DNA from: Campylobacter hominis ATCC BAA-381
Lineage (GTDB): Bacteria; Campylobacterota; Campylobacteria; Campylobacterales; Campylobacteraceae
Assembly: GCF_000017585.1 (NCBI RefSeq)
Contig: NC_009714.1
Location: forward strand, 62,001 to 126,000
Direction: 5' to 3'
DNA length: 64,000 nt
How positions within the stretch are numbered: position 1 is the stretch's first letter; every line of letters begins with the position of its first letter. A model generated the notes under the pieces. It was not told the DNA's origin. It searched no databases and worked only from the letters and a program-made list of their open reading frames with translations. The position numbers and the translations under genes are program-made. Positions 62,032 through 64,000 of this stretch are shown here, piece after piece.

Positions 62032-63858
62032 ATGCAAAAAGAAAGGGAAGAAAAACTCAAAGGACAAATTAAGACCTTAAAAGAAATCAGTGCAAAAAAA
62101 TCCAAATCCCAAAAAGAAGTAATTAAAGATTATATAGGGATATTTTATTCAAATATTTACAATACGACAAGGGGCTGGGAAGCGATAAACAAATTTCCAG
62201 AATACATATACAAAAATGTTAATGAAAATAAAGCAGAAAATGCATTTAAAGAGACATTAAACGCTATTACTAAAGCAGATGGTGTTAAAAACCTGCAATT
62301 AGCTCTGTATAAAAATATGTGCAGTTTAGAAGTAAGCAAAGACAAAGATGAACTAACAATTAATATACTTCCCCTTTCTTCAAAGTATAAATTTGAAGAT
62401 GGAAAAATTGGCTCACAAAGACAGGGGAATGATGAAGCAATAACACTTAAAAATTTAACATTTCACAAAAACGAAATGGATAAAATAAATTATAAAAATT
62501 TTACAAAAGAAGTAGATAATTTTATAAAAAATATTGACAAATATATACCGTTAGTTGAAAAAGAATTAAATAGCATAAAAAAAGAAGAAGTAAAAAGTAA
62601 AGAAATAAATAGCAATAAGGTGGAAATACAACCAAACAAACAAAATTTAATAGAACTACCACTAGATGAAATTTTAATAAAAAATGGATACTACGAAAAA
62701 AGAAATAAAAGTAGTCGTAATTATAAAACACTTACAAACGATCAAGATGATACAATCATAATATCAAGACAATCAAATGGGCATTATCTGTACTTTAATC
62801 CCAACGATGACAGCGACAGGGGAAATATATATAATTTTACAAAAAATCGTGGTATAAGAGCAAATGATCTACTAAGTAGTGAAAATATAGATATAAATAA
62901 GTTGAAAAGTAGTGTGGAGTCAATAACAACTATATCTCAAAGCAGTAGAAAAGCAATAGAAAACTATAAAAATTTAGAACAAATAGCAGAAAATTCATTT
63001 TTAACTACAGCAAGAAAAATAAGTCCTGAAATTTTAAAAGAATTTAATGATTTAAAGCAAGATAACAAATACGGCAACGCAGTAGTTCCAAGTTATATAT
63101 GTAAGAATTATTCATACAAAGATAGCGAAATTCAGCTTTTAATACAAGCAGGAAGCATAAGCTACCTATCAAAGCCTTTAACACAAGATACACAAGGAAA
63201 ACTATATGATAAGCCGATTAAACAGCTTTGTAATGGAAGTAAAGGATTAGAAATTTTAAAAGCCAATGATTCGCAAAAAAATTTAAAAGATTTTAAAAAT
63301 ATAGTTATTTGTGAGAGTATGATAGATACTTTATCATACTGCGAATTAAAAGGCTTAAATTTAAAAGAAACTTTATTGTGCTCGACAAATGGTCAAATAA
63401 CAAGTAGTCAAAAAGAAGTATTTAAATTTTTAAATGAAAAAGCAGTAAATGCGAATATCATACTAGGCTTTGATAATGACAAAAAAGGGAAAGAATTTGA
63501 TGTAATAGCAAAAGAAATAATCCCTAGAGCCACCACTGACAAAGCGATTTTAAAGGATTTTAGCGATGATTTAGTGATAGGCAAAACATTAGGGCTAAAA
63601 GCCAATGAAATCAGTAAAGAAAGCCTTACAAAGCCATTAAATGATTTTAGTAAAAAGGTTGAGTACTTATCAAAAAAGTACGAGTTTTTAGAGCCACAAG
63701 CCAAACATGAAAGAGTAAAAGAATTGTTTGGATATAACATTCCTAAATTTAAAGATATTGCACCAAAAATACAACCATTAGCAGGTATGAGAGATTGCTT
63801 TAAAAGATTAAAACTTTTAGAAAACAAAATAAGTAACGAATATTCAAGAAGAATATAA
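62032..63858 (+). CDS. TOPRIM-domain DNA primase-like protein of mobile element
   Basis: A 608-residue protein. Residues 1-190 are helical and unassigned; about 215-285 resembles the DUF3991-type block (GYYEKRNKSSRNYKT, NGHYLYFNP, RGNIYNFTKNRG), with no CHC2 zinc finger. A TOPRIM core follows: IVICESMIDTLSY with the catalytic Glu (about 427) and LGFDNDKKG with the DxD (about 480-482). Such proteins prime transferred strands or plasmid replication. A hairpin follows its stop. Confidence 0.8.
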   Translation: MQKEREEKLKGQIKTLKEISAKKSKSQKEVIKDYIGIFYSNIYNTTRGWEAINKFPEYIYKNVNENKAENAFKETLNAITKADGVKNLQLALYKNMCSLEVSKDKDELTINILPLSSKYKFEDGKIGSQRQGNDEAITLKNLTFHKNEMDKINYKNFTKEVDNFIKNIDKYIPLVEKELNSIKKEEVKSKEINSNKVEIQPNKQNLIELPLDEILIKNGYYEKRNKSSRNYKTLTNDQDDTIIISRQSNGHYLYFNPNDDSDRGNIYNFTKNRGIRANDLLSSENIDINKLKSSVESITTISQSSRKAIENYKNLEQIAENSFLTTARKISPEILKEFNDLKQDNKYGNAVVPSYICKNYSYKDSEIQLLIQAGSISYLSKPLTQDTQGKLYDKPIKQLCNGSKGLEILKANDSQKNLKDFKNIVICESMIDTLSYCELKGLNLKETLLCSTNGQITSSQKEVFKFLNEKAVNANIILGFDNDKKGKEFDVIAKEIIPRATTDKAILKDFSDDLVIGKTLGLKANEISKESLTKPLNDFSKKVEYLSKKYEFLEPQAKHERVKELFGYNIPKFKDIAPKIQPLAGMRDCFKRLKLLENKISNEYSRRI

Positions 63859-63864
63859 AATAAG

Positions 63865-63897
63865 AGCGTTAGGAAAATCCCAACGCTATTGGTTTTT
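63865..63897 (+). terminator. Terminator after the TOPRIM gene
   Basis: AGCGTT (63865-63870) pairs with AACGCT (63882-63887), with an inner GGA/TCC pairing, and a TTTTT run ends at 63897. Confidence 0.7.
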
Positions 63898-63979
63898 GTG
63901 CATTCATATTATAGCTAAAAATTAGCCAAAATACAACAATTTTAAAGAACAAATTAAGAAAAGAAAAAAAGGAAACTTA

Positions 63980-64000
63980 ATGGATAAAAGTTATAATAAA
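63980..64000 (+). CDS. Start of the next element gene, partial
   Basis: An ATG behind AAAAAAAGGAAAC opens MDKSYNK and runs off the right edge. Nothing can be said of its function. Confidence 0.5.

Overview
The window reads as a low-GC chromosome segment from a Campylobacter-like member of the Campylobacterota. The 16S rRNA gene, a ribosomal-protein operon without rpmD, the nrfHA pair, nspC, and gene runs that match my memory of Campylobacter jejuni (surA-like/gltX/maeB; tsaD/dxr/cdsA/NFACT and then mobA/pldA) all point there. I do not assign a species.

Layout. 1-4000 is a decayed accessory patch: an M.EcoRI-type adenine methyltransferase running off the left edge, a broken XRE regulator in front of it, a multiply frameshifted polyvalent (phage/ICE type) protein with a dead HExxH site, short repeats, an intact ComEA-like protein and another frameshifted gene. 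4054-9337 holds uvrA, then a tight three-gene unit (truncated nucleoside phosphorylase, SplB-like radical SAM protein, short-chain dehydrogenase). 10026-12311 is a 16S-tRNA-Ala-tRNA-Ile unit with its promoter and RNase III-type processing stem, but no 23S or 5S follows. 13181-15682 has a gene fragment, a class V aminotransferase and a DUF234 protein.

15909-27521 is the S10/spc ribosomal operon (rpsJ to rplO, secY, map) extended by a YbaK-type deacylase and a methyltransferase. It starts from a consensus sigma-70 promoter with a structured leader, and has a second RNA structure between rpsH and rplF. 27982-46904 is housekeeping: dapF-coaE, purM, a SurA-like chaperone, gltX-malic enzyme-pncB, aroC, a pseudopilin, moaE-moaD, nspC, tsaD-dxr-cdsA-NFACT, leuC-mobA-pldA. 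47824-55164 holds nrfA-nrfH (ammonifying nitrite reductase), ribD, efp, recJ and pyrG, all on the minus strand. Several strong hairpin terminators separate these units.

55165-64000 is the left end of an integrative (probably conjugative) element: a tyrosine recombinase facing pyrG, a 970-base AT-rich region with a 57-base run of A and direct repeats, and a plus-strand transfer operon (two coiled-coil unknowns, TrbJ/VirB5-like protein, SSB, small protein, TrbM-like protein, unknown, TOPRIM primase-like protein) that continues past the right edge.

Molybdopterin assembly (moaD, moaE, mobA) would serve molybdoenzymes encoded elsewhere. NrfHA reduces nitrite to ammonium in the periplasm. ComEA and the pseudopilin hint at natural transformation. 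The most unusual signals are the A57 tract, the 16S unit without a 23S, the clustered homopolymer frameshifts at the left edge, and the two structured RNA regions in the ribosomal operon.
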